DNA from: Micractinium sp. NFX-FRZ
Lineage: Eukaryota; Chlorophyta; Trebouxiophyceae; Chlorellales; Chlorellaceae
Assembly (NCBI GenBank): GCA_029339195.1
Contig: JAPTJF010000252.1
Span: 25,170-89,169, forward strand
Direction of reading: 5' to 3'
Length of the DNA: 64,000 nucleotides
A program made the position numbers and the translations under genes. The notes under the pieces are model-generated. The model saw only the letters and a list, made by a program, of their open reading frames with translations. It did no database searches and was not told where the DNA came from. How positions within the stretch are numbered: position 1 is the stretch's first letter; every line of letters begins with the position of its first letter. This document shows positions 1 to 11,800 of this stretch, one piece after another.

Positions 1-58
1 TGAATGCCCCATTGCTGGCTGAGGTGATGAGGTTTGTAGCTGCACGATGGAGAGCCGG

Positions 59-88
59 AAACCCTAAATCCCGACCCTAAACCCTACC
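59..88. repeat. Degenerate telomere-type repeat (CCCTAAA-like)
   Basis: Three imperfect units of the plant/green-algal telomere heptamer CCCTAAA lie here, about 350 bases upstream of the first gene. The block is too short and too imperfect to be a chromosome end. Similar short blocks occur at 14733-14755 and 27913-27940, so this is best read as an interstitial telomeric sequence. Nothing else is recognisable in 1-442 apart from this block; the stretch should include the promoter and 5' UTR of the sulfotransferase gene starting at 443. Confidence 0.6.
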
Positions 89-442
89 GAGGCTGGCTGC
101 GCCCCTTTGGGATGAAGCAGCTGCGCACCTGCGGTGCGGCAACCGCCGCCAGGCGGTGCCAACCGCCTGCTGAGCACGGGTTCATCTAACCCCGAGACAA
201 GTTAACATGACAGCACAGAGAGCAAGACTCCAGAAATCAGTTATATGTAAGAAGTTTAAGAGAGCTGCTGTGCTTATAATATGCAGATGGAGCCTGTTCC
301 ATCTGCAAACACTGGCTGGCAGGTTGACGACGCCAGGGCGTCCCGCCGCCGCCAGCAGGGCAGCTTGATGTCGCTTGATGCGCACACCGCGCAACCCTCG
401 CTTCGCGCACCGCTCTTTGGCGCCATGTACGTATCGTGAGCG

Positions 443-3400
443 ATGCAGAAGCGCGTCCTTGGTTCCCCGCCTAAAGTCGGGTTGTCGCGGGTGGTGGCGG
501 CCGCTTGGGGGCTGCTAGCCTGCGCGCTAGTAGCGGAGTTCAGTGGCGGTTGGGGCGCGCCGAAATGCGCGCCACCGCCGGCGCCAGCGGCCGCGGCAGC
601 TGGCGGTGCTGCGGGAGCTGCCGCCACCCTTGCCGCCACTAACGGCAGCAGTAGCGTCAGCAGCATTGCTGGACCCACCTGGCAGGAGGTCGATTTGCTC
701 ATACAGCAGCCCGCGGGGCGGCATGGGCGGCAGGTCAAAGCAGTGGACGGCGTGCCAGCTGACCTCGACCGGTTGCTGATCCACATGACGAACCAGAATG
801 CCGAGCTTCATGGCGTGCCAGGCGGCATTGGGCCCGCCCTCTTCCGCTGGTTTGCCTTTGCCCACACGTGAGCGGCTGGGCGGGCTGCTGTGTTGCTGTG
901 GGCTGCCATTTTGTCGATGCATGTGCCCGTCTTCTTCACCGTCGGCTGCCAGTTTGGGAGCGGAGGGGGTGGGGGCCGACCCGCCTATGCCCGCACCTGA
1001 GCGACCGGGTCTGGGTGTGGCGGAGCACGTTGGGTGCTGGGGCGCCGCGTCGCGCCTGCATTGCACAGCACGTGGGTGCTGGCGCGGAAGCTGCCACCGC
1101 CTGCCTGCACTGACACTGCTTAGCTACCGCTGGGCGGCTAGGCGGGGGGGCATGGGGGCAAAGCTGCAGCAGGGAGCGCGCCGCCTGCATGCCAGCCCTT
1201 CAATGCCTTCCTTTGACGCAATGCACAGCCGCTCTGGTGCTGCTTTTGCCTGCGCCTCTGCTTCCCTTGCCCTCGCGGGCCCACCGCGTCCACACCCCTT
1301 TGATCCCTCCTTCCCCGTCCCCGCCTCCAATGCCCACTCATTCTCCCCTCCTCCCGCCTGGCCCGCCCCAACCGCCCTCTCTTGCAGCTTCAACAAGAGC
1401 GCCGGGCAGAGCAGCGCGGGCCTGCAGTCCCCCGTCCCCGCCTGCCACTTTTATGTGGACCACAGGTGAGGCAGCTGCTGATGCGCATCATCACTAGAAC
1501 ACTTCGTGCCCGCCAACAAGCACGGGCACCCATCACACTCCAAAAACCCGTATCAGTGCAACCTCCAATACGGACACAAGCGAGTCTCTTACACTCTGCG
1601 CGCGCGCAGCTGCTGCACCAAGCCCGGTGCTCAAGGGTGCTGCAGTGCGACCACGCTATGTTGTGTGTACTCGTCTCTTTGCAGGGCACTCTGCATCCTG
1701 TATGTGTGCACCACCAAAACCAGATGTACTGCTTCTCACTGTTCTGATTTTCATTCATTCAACTGCTGTATCCTGCGCAGGTACCGCATCCTGTATGTGC
1801 GCAACACCAAGACCGCGGGCACCAGCATCTCCCACACCCTGGGCATGAAGGAGAACCCGCTGGCCTGCAAGTGAGAGCAGCGCGGGCCTCCTTTTCAGTG
1901 TTGCTTAAAGCGCCGACTTTGCTATTGGGGCCTGGGCGGGGGTGCTGGGCATGAAGGAGAACCTGTTGGCCTGCGAGTGAAAGCACGCCCCTCCTTTTTG
2001 GTGTTGCTCTCACTTTGCAAACGGGGGCCTGGGCGGGGGTGCTGGGCATGAAGGAAAACCCGCTGGCGTGCACGTGAGAGCACGCGCCTCCTCCTGTTGC
2101 GTGTTGCCCCCCATGTTGCGGCGGGGGGCCTGGGCACTGCCCGCGCCAGACGTGGAGAGGCTGCTTGGCACTGTCCTGAGACGCCTACTTGCTCATCACT
2201 CGACCCTTGCGCAGGACCGACCCCAGCTGGTGCTACGCCAAGTGCAAGGGGCGCAAGGTGTGCATGGAGTACTTGTGGGACCCGCAGCAGCTGAAGAAGG
2301 CGTTTGCAGAGTACACAGGTACAGGGGGGGAGGGGGAGGGCGCAGGGTGGTGGGCAGAAGGGGTGCTGCAGGGACCAGTGGGGCCGGCAGCAGCTGAGGA
2401 GGGCGTTTGCAGAGCGCACAGGTAACAGAAGGGGAGAGGGAGGGTAGATCAGGCGGTGAGAAGTGTGGGAAGTGTGGAGGGGCCATGGCGCAAGTGTCCT
2501 TCAGAGGTCTACAGGGCGGTGGGTGTGTGGATGGGTAGATGGGTGGGCGGGTGGATGCGTGCGTGCGTGGGTGGGTGGGCGGGTGGGCGGGCGGTGGCGA
2601 GGTGAATGGCAAATGGGAGGTGTTATGGCGAGGCCCTGCCCTGCCCTGCCCCAGCCCACCCCGCAAGCTTAAGCGCAGCCTCTGACCACATGTACTGTTG
2701 TACTGTGCTTGTTGTGTGCTTGACTGTGTGCTTTCGCTCACATGCAAACAGGCGCTGTGTTGGCGGCGTGAACTCGCCTGCCCCGCCCGCCCGCCCGCCT
2801 CACCCCGTCGTCACGCGCCCCCCCTGCCGTACCATCAATGCAGTCTTCACCTTTGTGCGCAACCCGTGGTCACGCGCCATCAGCAGCTGGCTGCACATAC
2901 ACAAGCTGGGCCTGCGGCAGCAGTGCCACGACCCCTTTCCCAAGTTTGCGCAGCTGCCCTCCGCCTACGGGGCCAAGTGCCTGGCGCAGTGAGTCTGCTT
3001 GGGTGGGGTTGCACGCACTGTGATCTTTGTTTGCGTGGGTGGAGGTGCACGCACTGTGAACTGTGGTGGCATGAGTGTCCGGCGGGAGCATCCCCACCCC
3101 GGCGGTGTTCACAGTTCGCAGCTGGCCTGCGCCTCAGGGGCCAAGTGCCTGGCACAGTGAGTCCGGGGGAGGGGGTGCTTGTTGGGAAGGGTGCAAGCAT
3201 ACTTCAGGAAGGCCGTAGGGGAGGCCACCATGCGGAAAAGGAACCTCAAAACACGGCATCTGGCATGCCAGTGTTGCTGCAGGGTGCAGGCGGCAGCCCA
3301 TGCTGCGTATCACACCCCCAGCGCCCCTCTCCCGCCCGAACACACCCTCCTGCTTTCGCCCCGCGCCACCCAAACTTGCATGCGGTTACCTGCACCTGCC

Positions 3401-5152
3401 TGACCACCGCCACCGCCCTCTGCTGCAGCTGGGGATTCCAAATCGGCTGGATCCTTGAGCACACGGGCCACGCTTCCTGCTCCCCACCCACGCTTCCCTG
3501 CGCCCTCCCATGCCCCGTTACGTGCCCCCCTGCAGCCAGGGCACGTGCTGCCAGAAGCGGGCTTGGCCGAATTCCTCAACTCCGCTTCATCCCTGCCCCT
3601 CCCCCAACCGTGTATCCCCCCTGCAGCCAGGGCGCGTGCTGCAAGAAGCGTTTTGGCTGGGTGCTGGAGCACATTGAGCCGCAGAGCCGGTGCCTGTTCA
3701 GCGCCGAGGGGCAGCCGGTGGTGGACTTCATCGGCAGGGTGGAGCACCTTGATGAGGACGTGCAGGCAAGGACTGCTTTCCCGCTGATTGTCGTGCTACT
3801 AGTTCCTTCGCTGTGGGCTGAGGGGCGGCCAGTGGTGGATTTCAAAGCGAGGGTGGAGCTTTGGGAAGAAGATGTAGTGTGTGTTTGTTTGTTCTTGTCG
3901 GGTGGCACGTGGGCTGATGCCCGTCCAACACTCTTCCTGTGCGTGTCTCTGCAGACGTTGCTGGAGCTCATCAACAGCCGGCGGCCCATGGGCACGGAGG
4001 CGCTCGCCGTCCCATCCATGCCCCGCCTCATGGTCGGGGCAGACCAGCTGGGCAGGTGCGGCCTGCCTGCTGTCTTGTTTCCCTGTTGCTTGTTTCTGAG
4101 CCTGTGGGCGGGTTCCGGGAGCGTCACGGTGGGCGCAGGGAGGCTGAGCAGGTGTGTTTGATCGTACTTCGTTTGTTTTTTGGTCTCAGAGACTACACAC
4201 AGTTCTGGGGGCGCCAAATAGCTGTGCATGTGCGAAGGGTGCGAAGTCTTGATTACATTCGAGCGGAGCAGTCCCATCAACTCTTTACCTTGTCCAGAAA
4301 GTTACCTGCACCTCCACTTGCGCCACCACCTCTGCCTGCGCAGCAAGGATGACGTGCGCCGCCAGGCATACGCCCAGCAGTACTTGAACAGCACGGGTGC
4401 GTCCCCTGCCCAGCCGCCGGCCCGCGCGCTGCCCTTCCGGCACCCTGCCGTGCATGCCGTGAAGAAGGGGTGCAGCGGGTGCAGCCCACAGCGGCAGCCT
4501 CCCACAGCACCGCATGCCCCTGCCCGTGCCGCCTCTCGCCTGCTCGCCTCGCCGCGCCTCGCCTCGCGTCAGTCGTGCACCCCACTCTTCCCCACCCCCT
4601 TTCAGCCCGCCCGGTGCTTGCGGCAGCATTTCGATCACCAGCAACCTGTCTGCTGCAGCGTGTGCCTGGCTGCTGCGCTGCTTCCACACCCGTCGACTTC
4701 AGCCTGCCTGACATGTGCCTCCCTCACACCTGAGCACTTGTGCTTGCCGCTGCTGCCCCTTTCCGCAGCACTGGACGATGTGCTGCGCTACTTCCCCACT
4801 CAACGACTTCAACCCTGCTGCGTGCTGAACCCATGAGCATTTTGCTTGCCCCTATTGCCCAAACCCTTACCCATGAGCACTTTGCTTGCCCCTACTGCCC
4901 CTACTGCTTGCAGCGCTGGATGACGTGCGGCGCTACTTCCAGACCGACTTCAATCTGCTGGAGTTCCCCAGTGCCATACCCTGGGAGCAGGGCGGCACAA
5001 ACAGCAGCAGCAGCAGCAGCCGCAGCAGCAGCCGCAGCAGCCGCGCCGGCGGCACCCATAGCAGCAGCAGCAGCGGCGGCGCTGGCGGCAGCCGCCCCCC
5101 AGCCCAACCGCTGATCACAGCTGACCCTCGCGACGCTGCCGGCGCGGGATGA
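443..5152 (+). CDS. Carbohydrate sulfotransferase (Sulfotransfer_2-like), 9 exons, 457 aa
   Basis: Exons: 443-867, 1388-1465, 1781-1870, 2215-2318, 2844-2988, 3627-3765, 3955-4055, 4344-4396, 4914-5152; all phases agree. The protein begins with a short hydrophobic segment (about residues 14-31) typical of a type II Golgi anchor. Residues 173-183 (YVRNTKTAGTS) match the 5'-phosphosulfate-binding loop, and 236-246 (FVRNPWSRAIS) match the 3'-phosphate site of PAPS sulfotransferases. The family transfers sulfate from PAPS to sugar hydroxyls in the Golgi; the acceptor is unknown. Cysteine pairs (for example ACCKK) suggest a lumenal fold. The tail after residue 400 is a Ser/Arg/Gly-rich low-complexity stretch encoded by CAG-type repeats. 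The exon 6 donor is GC rather than GT. A paralogue with matching exon structure is the first half of the fused gene at 13939-21473. Several introns carry decayed copies of the exon edges. I recognise the family, not the exact enzyme. Confidence 0.88.
1834..2105 (+). repeat. Triplicated exon 3/intron 3 junction
   Basis: The last part of sulfotransferase exon 3 plus its donor (from about 1840 to 1905) reappears twice downstream inside the intron, at about 1945-2010 and 2038-2105. Each copy keeps the core GGGCATGAAGGA, the run toward GCCTGC, a GTGA donor-like tetramer and the following CTCCT stretch. Copies are spaced roughly 90-105 bases apart. The intronic copies carry substitutions, for example in the codon just before the donor. 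Confidence 0.8.
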
Positions 5153-5495
5153 TGGCGTGCGCTGCTTACGGGGATGCCGATGGTGGTGCGGGGCCGCCAG
5201 CTCCTGCTGCCCCACCCATAAGGCAGCGTGCCAGTTCGGAAGGATCGCTGCCCACCTCGCCACCCGCCGCTACCGAGCTCCCTGCTGTGCCCTCGACACA
5301 CCCACAGCATAAACTTTGGGGAGGGCAGCGGGCTGTGGTGCAGCCCGGTTCCTGTGCCCCCTCTCCGTGCCTCCTCTCCTGTATCACGCCCTGGCCCGCA
5401 TTTGATTGCGCATCGCTTCACATGAATTGGTTTATTTGATACACATCACAATCGCTGCATGAGCAGCGGTCATCGCCACGCTGCCAGCCAACAGC
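5153..5495. other. Convergent intergenic gap
   Basis: This 343-base gap separates the 3' ends of the sulfotransferase (+) and the methyltransferase (-). It should hold both 3' UTRs. I see no coding exon and no clear TGTAA polyadenylation signal on either strand. Open frames here are shadows of the GC-rich composition. Confidence 0.5.
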
Positions 5496-8027
5496 TTAGC
5501 CGACGGTGAAGGCGAACATCCAAGGCTCCAGCTCGCCTGCAGGCGGGGGGCAGGCAGGGGCAGGAACAGACACGGGGCAGCAGGCAGGTTGAGGCTGGGC
5601 AGGGGTGCGGCAGTGCTTGCCTCATGCGCGCCCCTGGGCAGCCGGGCTGCGCGATGCGCGTGCATGCGGGTGTGTCCCAAGAAGAAGAACCAACAGCAGA
5701 AGAAGGGGCAGAGGACACAGGCAGAGGTGGGCCCCTGTGGCGGTGGGGGCCCCTTCCGCTGGCCCGCCCCCGAAGGAGTGGCCCGGCTGTGCACCCCGAT
5801 CCGTCGGCACCCACCGTTGGCTGTCGTCATGCAGCGGTACCCGCGGACCTCCTGGCCGGGGCGGCCCACCAACCACGGCTGCAACAGGGGGGCGGCGGCA
5901 AGCAGAGTGGGACAGGGGTGTGCGTTGAGCGGCCAGACAGAGGGTGGGGCGGGGGCAGCAGGAGGGCATGCAGGAGAGGCTGTGGGAGCGGGTTCAGCTC
6001 CAGAGCTGGCCTTTCCGCACTGGCACCTGCGCAGGCAGGCGGTACGCAGTACATGCCGCCTAAAACATGCCCAGCCCCCAGCACTCCCCTGCCCCTTTGA
6101 CCAGTGCCCACACTCCCGGCTCGACCCATTTGGAGATGCATGCTCTGTAGGGGCTGCCGCATGCCTGGCCAGGGCGGGCACAGGCATCCCCAATGCCCTC
6201 CCTGGTCCTTTGCCGGGCGCACTCTTCACGGCAGCCCAACCTGCCAACATCCTCGTTCCAACATCCTCGGCCCACCCCCCTTAAGCTCCCGCACACAGCT
6301 CACCATCTGGACGACGCACACTTCGTAGAGCCCCCCCTCAGACTCGGAGCCATCCATCACACACTCAGTGTAGTCGCCCGCCTCACGAGAGAACCTGCAA
6401 AGGGAGGGCGGCGGGAGAGAGGCACACAACACAGTTGGCACCACTCGCCCCGTGCCATGAGAACAGGACAAGGGAGGGGTGTGACGGGGCTAGAGCAGTC
6501 AAACAGTGGCGCAGCCTCCCGGTTGGCATCTCTGGGGGAGGCACACAGGGGAGGGGGGATTGAGCTGCTCTTGTGTGAGCTGACCTGCCCTTCACAACCC
6601 CGCCTGCCCCCCCGCCCAGCGCTCACCGCGTCTCCTTCTGCTGCAGCGCCCACACCACCGCCCGGTTGGGCCGCGCCCCGTGCTGCATGAACTTGGCCTC
6701 CCACCACTCGCGGGGGCGCAGCAGCGTGTGCAGCCCCGCGTTCTGGTACGACTTGAGGCTGATGCTCATCACGATGTGGCGGCGGGCCACGCGCACCAGC
6801 TCCGACACCACCGCATCCGCCTCCTCCGGCCGGATGTGCTCCAGCACGTCGGCGGAGAACACCAGGTCGAACTGGCCGTCTGCAGGCATGGCAGAGCGCA
6901 AGGCAGGGGCAGGAAGGTCAGGTGCAGGGGCAGAGAACACCAGGTCGAACTGGCCCTGCATGAGATGCGGGTATTTTGTGCTTTGTGGGTGCACAGCGTG
7001 CACAGCGTGGCTGCAGGTACGCGCTACGGAAGCAAGGCAGGGCGCTCCGCCTGCCAAAGCAGCCATGACAATCGCGCCAGGCAGCGCTGGCGTGAGCGCG
7101 GGAGCATGCCGCAGGGGCGTGTGCAGCACGTGTGGCAGCTAGCCTTGCTGGCTGGGCGCACCTGCGTAGGGCAGGTTGGTCAAGGAGCCCTGCTCCACAT
7201 AGCCGGCCGCCAGCAGGTCGGGCGCATCTCTCTCCAGCACCGCCTGCGACAGCTCAATCCCAAAGGCGGCCTTGCCGCGTAGCCGAAAGTCGCGCACACT
7301 GCCGCCGTTGCCTGCAGGTGGCGGGGCGGGCTGTGGTGAGGTGCCGGCGAGCTGCTTCTGGCGCAGGTGCTGGCAAGGCGCAGCGTGCTGGCAGGGCGCC
7401 GAGCAGCTGCAGAGGTCGGCCGCCGTGCACTGCCAAACCAGCCCGCCCTGCCCGTATAGCCCCTCCACACCGCATGGCCGCCACCCCACCACCCCACCTG
7501 TGCCGGCGTCCAAGCTTGGCTGCACTGCTGTGCTTGCTGTGCTTGCTGCCAGCCTGGGAACCCCCACACCCCACCGCAATGCCCTCACCTGTGCCTGCAT
7601 CCAGCACCGTATGGAAGTCCAGCTTTGTGGCCAGGTCGCCCACAAAGCGGCACCCCCAGCAGCTGTTCTTGGCGTAGGAACCGTTGCCCGTCCACTGCGC
7701 ATCGTACTTGGCTTGGTTGTCATTCACGACGGGCTGGAACCCCTGGCGCCGCTTCGGCGGCGGCGTATCCTTGGCCGCTTCCTCGCCGCTGGGGCTGCTG
7801 GTGGGGTCGTAGTCGAAGTCGAGCTGGCTCGAGGCGAGGTTGCACCCACCGCCAGCGGCAGCGGCAGAGGAGCGGACTGCGGCGGCAGAAGCGGCGGCGG
7901 TACTGGTGCCGCTCGAGGCCGCGCCAGAACGCCGTCCGAGGGCATAGATCACGGCAGCCGCCACGCTCGCGCCCAGTAGGGTGCGCAGGGACAGCTGCGG
8001 GCGTGAGACGCCCAAACGCGCAGACAT
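5496..8027 (-). CDS. Class I SAM-dependent methyltransferase with N-terminal membrane anchor, 345 aa
   Basis: Exons (5'->3' on the minus strand): 8027-7589, 7311-7162, 6879-6627, 6394-6304, 5878-5815, 5536-5496; the sum is 346 codons with consistent phases. Residues about 15-30 form a hydrophobic segment followed by GRRSG, a probable signal-anchor. The SAM-binding motif I is LDAGTGNGGS (142-151), with an acidic GIEL at the end of beta 2 and a later FDLVFSADVLEHI motif, all classic for Rossmann-fold methyltransferases (Methyltransf_11/25 type). The last two exons are short; the final one ends LEPWMFAFTVG. An alternative third-last splice (acceptor near 6021) would end the protein earlier with a nonconserved tail, so the chosen 3' end is favoured but not proven. 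The substrate is unknown; the neighbourhood suggests a glycan or wall component. Exon 3's start is echoed inside intron 2 (about 6925-6955). Confidence 0.85.
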
Positions 8028-8863
8028 CGTGAGCTCACCAGCAGAGCCCCAAGAGCCTGCTGCTATCCCCAGACAGAGACCCGCTCCACTTGAGCGCGGG
8101 ACAGTCAAGAGGAGCAAAAAGTTCGGGTAGCTGCGAGCGTGGAAGTATTTGGCACCCCCCCACGCGCAACCACCAAATAACTATTGGAGCACCCAAAAGT
8201 GCAGAACAGCAGCTTCCTGCTTCTTTGCGCTGTCCGAAGGTGCTAAAACAAACTGGCATGTATCAGGTCCGGATGCGAGGGTCCCTGAACCAGGTGACCT
8301 GGCGGCAGTGTGGCGACGGCGGCGGCTCCCAAATTGGTGTCACCAAGCTGACAAAATGGGTCAGTGGCAGTGTACGGTAGCCATTGACAGGCCCCTGTAT
8401 GTTCCGGAGCTTTTATTATGAGCCCCGGCCTTTCTTCCAGAGTTTACCATCCGCTTGCACAAGATTCGGGCGGCGCCACCCCACCGCCTGTGCACTGCGG
8501 CACGTCGTAACTCAGCACTCTTCAAGCCTGCTCTCCGAGCGCTGTTTATCCGGGTATAGGGTTGCACATCAATTACCTTTGTTCTATGTGTATACATTGA
8601 AGCGAAGTGGGCGCAGGCATCAGCACACGAAAGGCAGTCAACTGGGGAGGGTGGCAGGCACCTCCTGCCGCTCGTCAGAAGGGCGCACCGCTGCTGCTGC
8701 CCTCATGCCGGCATCATTCTGCTGCTGGCCCCCAGCAACGTGTCGCCGGCCCAACTGCTCCAGCAGCCGACATGACCAGCCGCCTGCACAGGTGTGCGCT
8801 GCCGAGTCTGCCGCCGCACGATGCCTCCACCCTTGCACGGGACGGTACTGCAGCCGCCGCCGG
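8028..8863. other. Intergenic region between two minus-strand genes
   Basis: This 836-base stretch lies upstream of the methyltransferase start and downstream of the At4g37920-like stop. It should contain the methyltransferase promoter and the 3' UTR of the upstream gene. Base composition is more balanced than in the genes around it. I found no convincing coding exon, RNA gene or repeat. Confidence 0.5.
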
Positions 8864-11800
8864 CTACATGTACTGCCGCCGAATCTGCTTCTGCAGCTCC
8901 CTCAGGCGCTCGATGACCTGCGGGGCACCCGCCGAGGAAGACGGTGGGGTGAGGTGATGCCAGGCCAGTGAGGGTAACAGCGGAGACACACACCAACCAG
9001 AGTGCGGGCCGTGATGGGAATGCCAGGGCGATGCCGGCGGCAGTGGCGTTGTCCCCTCCGCCTTCCAGAAAGGCACCAAGGCACCTTCTTTCCCATTCAC
9101 CATCAAAAAGTAATACAGTAGTAGTATCAAACCCCCTGTCAGGGTCGCCCCTCTTACTGGGTTCAAGAGCCCCGCCGCCTCCCCCGCCTGCCCTGCTCAC
9201 CCTACCTCACCCCTTCCCCAGCCCTTTTTGCCCATCCTTCCCGGGACGTAACAGGGAAACAGCACACGCACCTCTGGGTTCATCAGGCCCGCCGCCTCCC
9301 CCGCCATCGTCCCCTTGGCCCGGCTGCCGTCGTACAGCGCCAACACATTCTCCACCGTGTTCAGCAGCTCCGGCGGGGTGGTGCACAGATAGTCCACGCT
9401 GCCTGCCTCCAGCTCAGGGCCTGCCAAAGGACGGAGGGAGCGAGGGAAGAAGGAAAGACAGAGACAGGAACGCACATCAGTGCAGGGTTGTGCAGCGGCG
9501 TCGTACAGCGGCACAACGTTGTCGTCCGTGTGCAGCAGCAGTCGGCTGGTAGTGCGCAGGTAATCACCCCACCCACCCAGCCAGCCACCCACCGGGCTCA
9601 AAGGCCTGCGCCAGCAGCTCTGCCCGCTCCCGCTCTCCCTCCACCGTCAGCAGGTACTTGAGGATGCGCACCTGCAGCGGGGGAGGGGTCAGGGCAGAGG
9701 TTACCACTATTTATTCAGCAGTGTGTCCACCCAAAACGGGTACTTGAGGATGCGCACCTGCCTGCAGCGGGGAGGAAGCAGGCGAGGCACAAGATGATGT
9801 TACCTGCTTTCGAGCAGTGTCGGAATACATGAAACATGTGCTTACTGCATGCGGACCCCAAAATGATAAATGAGTAAATGATTATAATGATAAATGGCCG
9901 GGCCGAGTCTCAACCTGCCCCCGCCTCGCAGGCGCCCATGCAACCATCCGACTGTCCATCGCATGATGCACCCACACGCCCCTCCATAGTTGCCCTGCTG
10001 GGCACAGTTGCCAAGCAACATGCCTGATCGCTCCATGGCACCACCGCTGCACCCACCCACCCGCCCCACCCACCTCCTTGGGCGCCTGCTGGGCAAAGCT
10101 CTCCTTGGCCTTGAAGTAGAGGTGGGCCATGACGTCCTTGACCTGCAGGCATGCAAGGTACGTGGGCAAGGCACGTGTGAGACACACAGGTGGGCCATGA
10201 CGTCCTTCACCTGGGCACAGACAGGCAACGGCGTGGACAAGGCACTTCGTAAAAACGGGGAGTGCACAAGAGGTGTGTTGTGCAAACAGAGGGCCCTGCC
10301 GGTCATCCAGCATCAACCCTCTCTCCTCACGATGCTTGCATGGCATGATGCTTCTTGCTCGTACACAGCACAATGCTACACTGCCACACGTGCACATACA
10401 CCTGCTCACGCCCACGCCCCACGCACAAGCACACACGCACACGCACCGAACTCTCCTGCCCTGCCTGGCACCCGCCTCCCCTTCCCCGCCGCCCGCCGCC
10501 CTGTAAACTCACACACACGTGCCCTTCACCCCACCTCTTCCTTCGTGATGTCCGTCTCCTTTGTGCCCGCATATGCCTTGGCCATCATGAGCAGCAGGGC
10601 CGGGTCCAGCCGCCCGGAAGCTGCCAGCTCATCAATCTTCTTGTCCGCCTCCTCCAGGCTGTCCACCTGCAGTGAATGGAGCAACGAGAGAAGAACACAG
10701 TTGTATACAGTGTTGAGTGGGGCAGCTCTCGGAGCTGCCGTCTCAGCAGTGTTCTTGTCCGCGTCCTCCAGGCTGCCCATCTGTGGGGGTTACTACACTT
10801 GATATGGCAGGGCAGGGTCGTCGGATGGACTGTTACCTCTGTCGCCAGGCTGCCCTGCGCTCGCTACCACAGCTGCCGCCTCCGCCCCCCTCACGTGCCG
10901 CCTCCCCACCCACCAGTCTTGCCGCCTACACCAGCGCAGCCCACCTCCACCAGTCCCGCCCCCTGCACCAGCTCAGCCCACCATGCACAACTGTGCTCCC
11001 GTGGCGCAGCAGCGCAGCCCCCCATCCGGCCGCATGCACCAGCACAGCCCACCCACACACCAGCCTTTGCTCCCCTGGCGCAGCAGCACCCACCCCGCCC
11101 CACACCACCACCTCTACCTGTCCCGCCCCCCTGCACAAGGGCAGACCACCCAAACAACTCCTGCCCTGCCCTGGTGCAGCAGCGCAGCCCCACCCCGCCC
11201 CGGCCCGCACCTCCAACAGGCTGCCAAAGCTCTCGGCCGCCGCCTCCATGGCCTGGTCGTCCCGCACCACCCGGTCAAACGCCTCGACGAGCGCCGCCAG
11301 CTGCGCACCCAGCGCCACCAAAGCCTCCTGCTCCTGCTCCACGTCGTGCGCCGCCCTGCATGGGGGGGACAAGGCAGGGTAAGGTGCCGACGTGAAGCAA
11401 TGACAGAGTGCAGCCAGCAGCCAGCGCCATGAAAGCCTCGTGATCCTGCTTTGCATCGTGCGCTGCCCTACCATTGGGGCGAGGGGGAGGGGAGGTGGCA
11501 GGGCACCAGCCAAGTAGCAAGCCGTAAGGTATGCCCACAAGCGCTGCAACAGCATCCTGCTCCAGCGCCAGCTGCCCCCGACCATACCTCTACACAACCA
11601 GCTCACCGTATTTTGAGGTCCAGGTATTTGAAAAACTCCTGGCCCATGGAGTTGCGGCGCAGGCTCACCATGCCCTCCCAGTCGCGGCTGGGCGCAGCCC
11701 TGCAGGTGGCGTGGGCGCATGGCACAGGGTGAACGGAGGTGGGGCACACTGCGGCGGCGGGTTAGCGGTCAGAAGTGTGGCTGCCCTGCCAGTGCACGGC

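Noticed and set aside
59..88. A chromosome end
   Set aside because: The telomere-like block is short, degenerate and followed by ordinary genes, and similar blocks occur inside introns elsewhere in the window.
2698..4161. A 487-codon plus-strand open frame
   Set aside because: It spans several sulfotransferase exons and introns read as one. The conserved motifs switch frame at the splice sites, so it is not a single exon.
443..5152. First sulfotransferase also fused to an esterase
   Set aside because: After LEFPS the frame continues into a Ser/Arg/Gly-rich tail with a stop at 5152. No plus-strand GDS or DxxH exon follows before the methyltransferase gene.
5432..6250. A 272-codon minus-strand open frame at the end of the methyltransferase
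   Set aside because: It overlaps the fifth and last exons but also covers introns. A donor at 5815 and a short last exon ending LEPWMFAFTVG give a more natural C-terminus.
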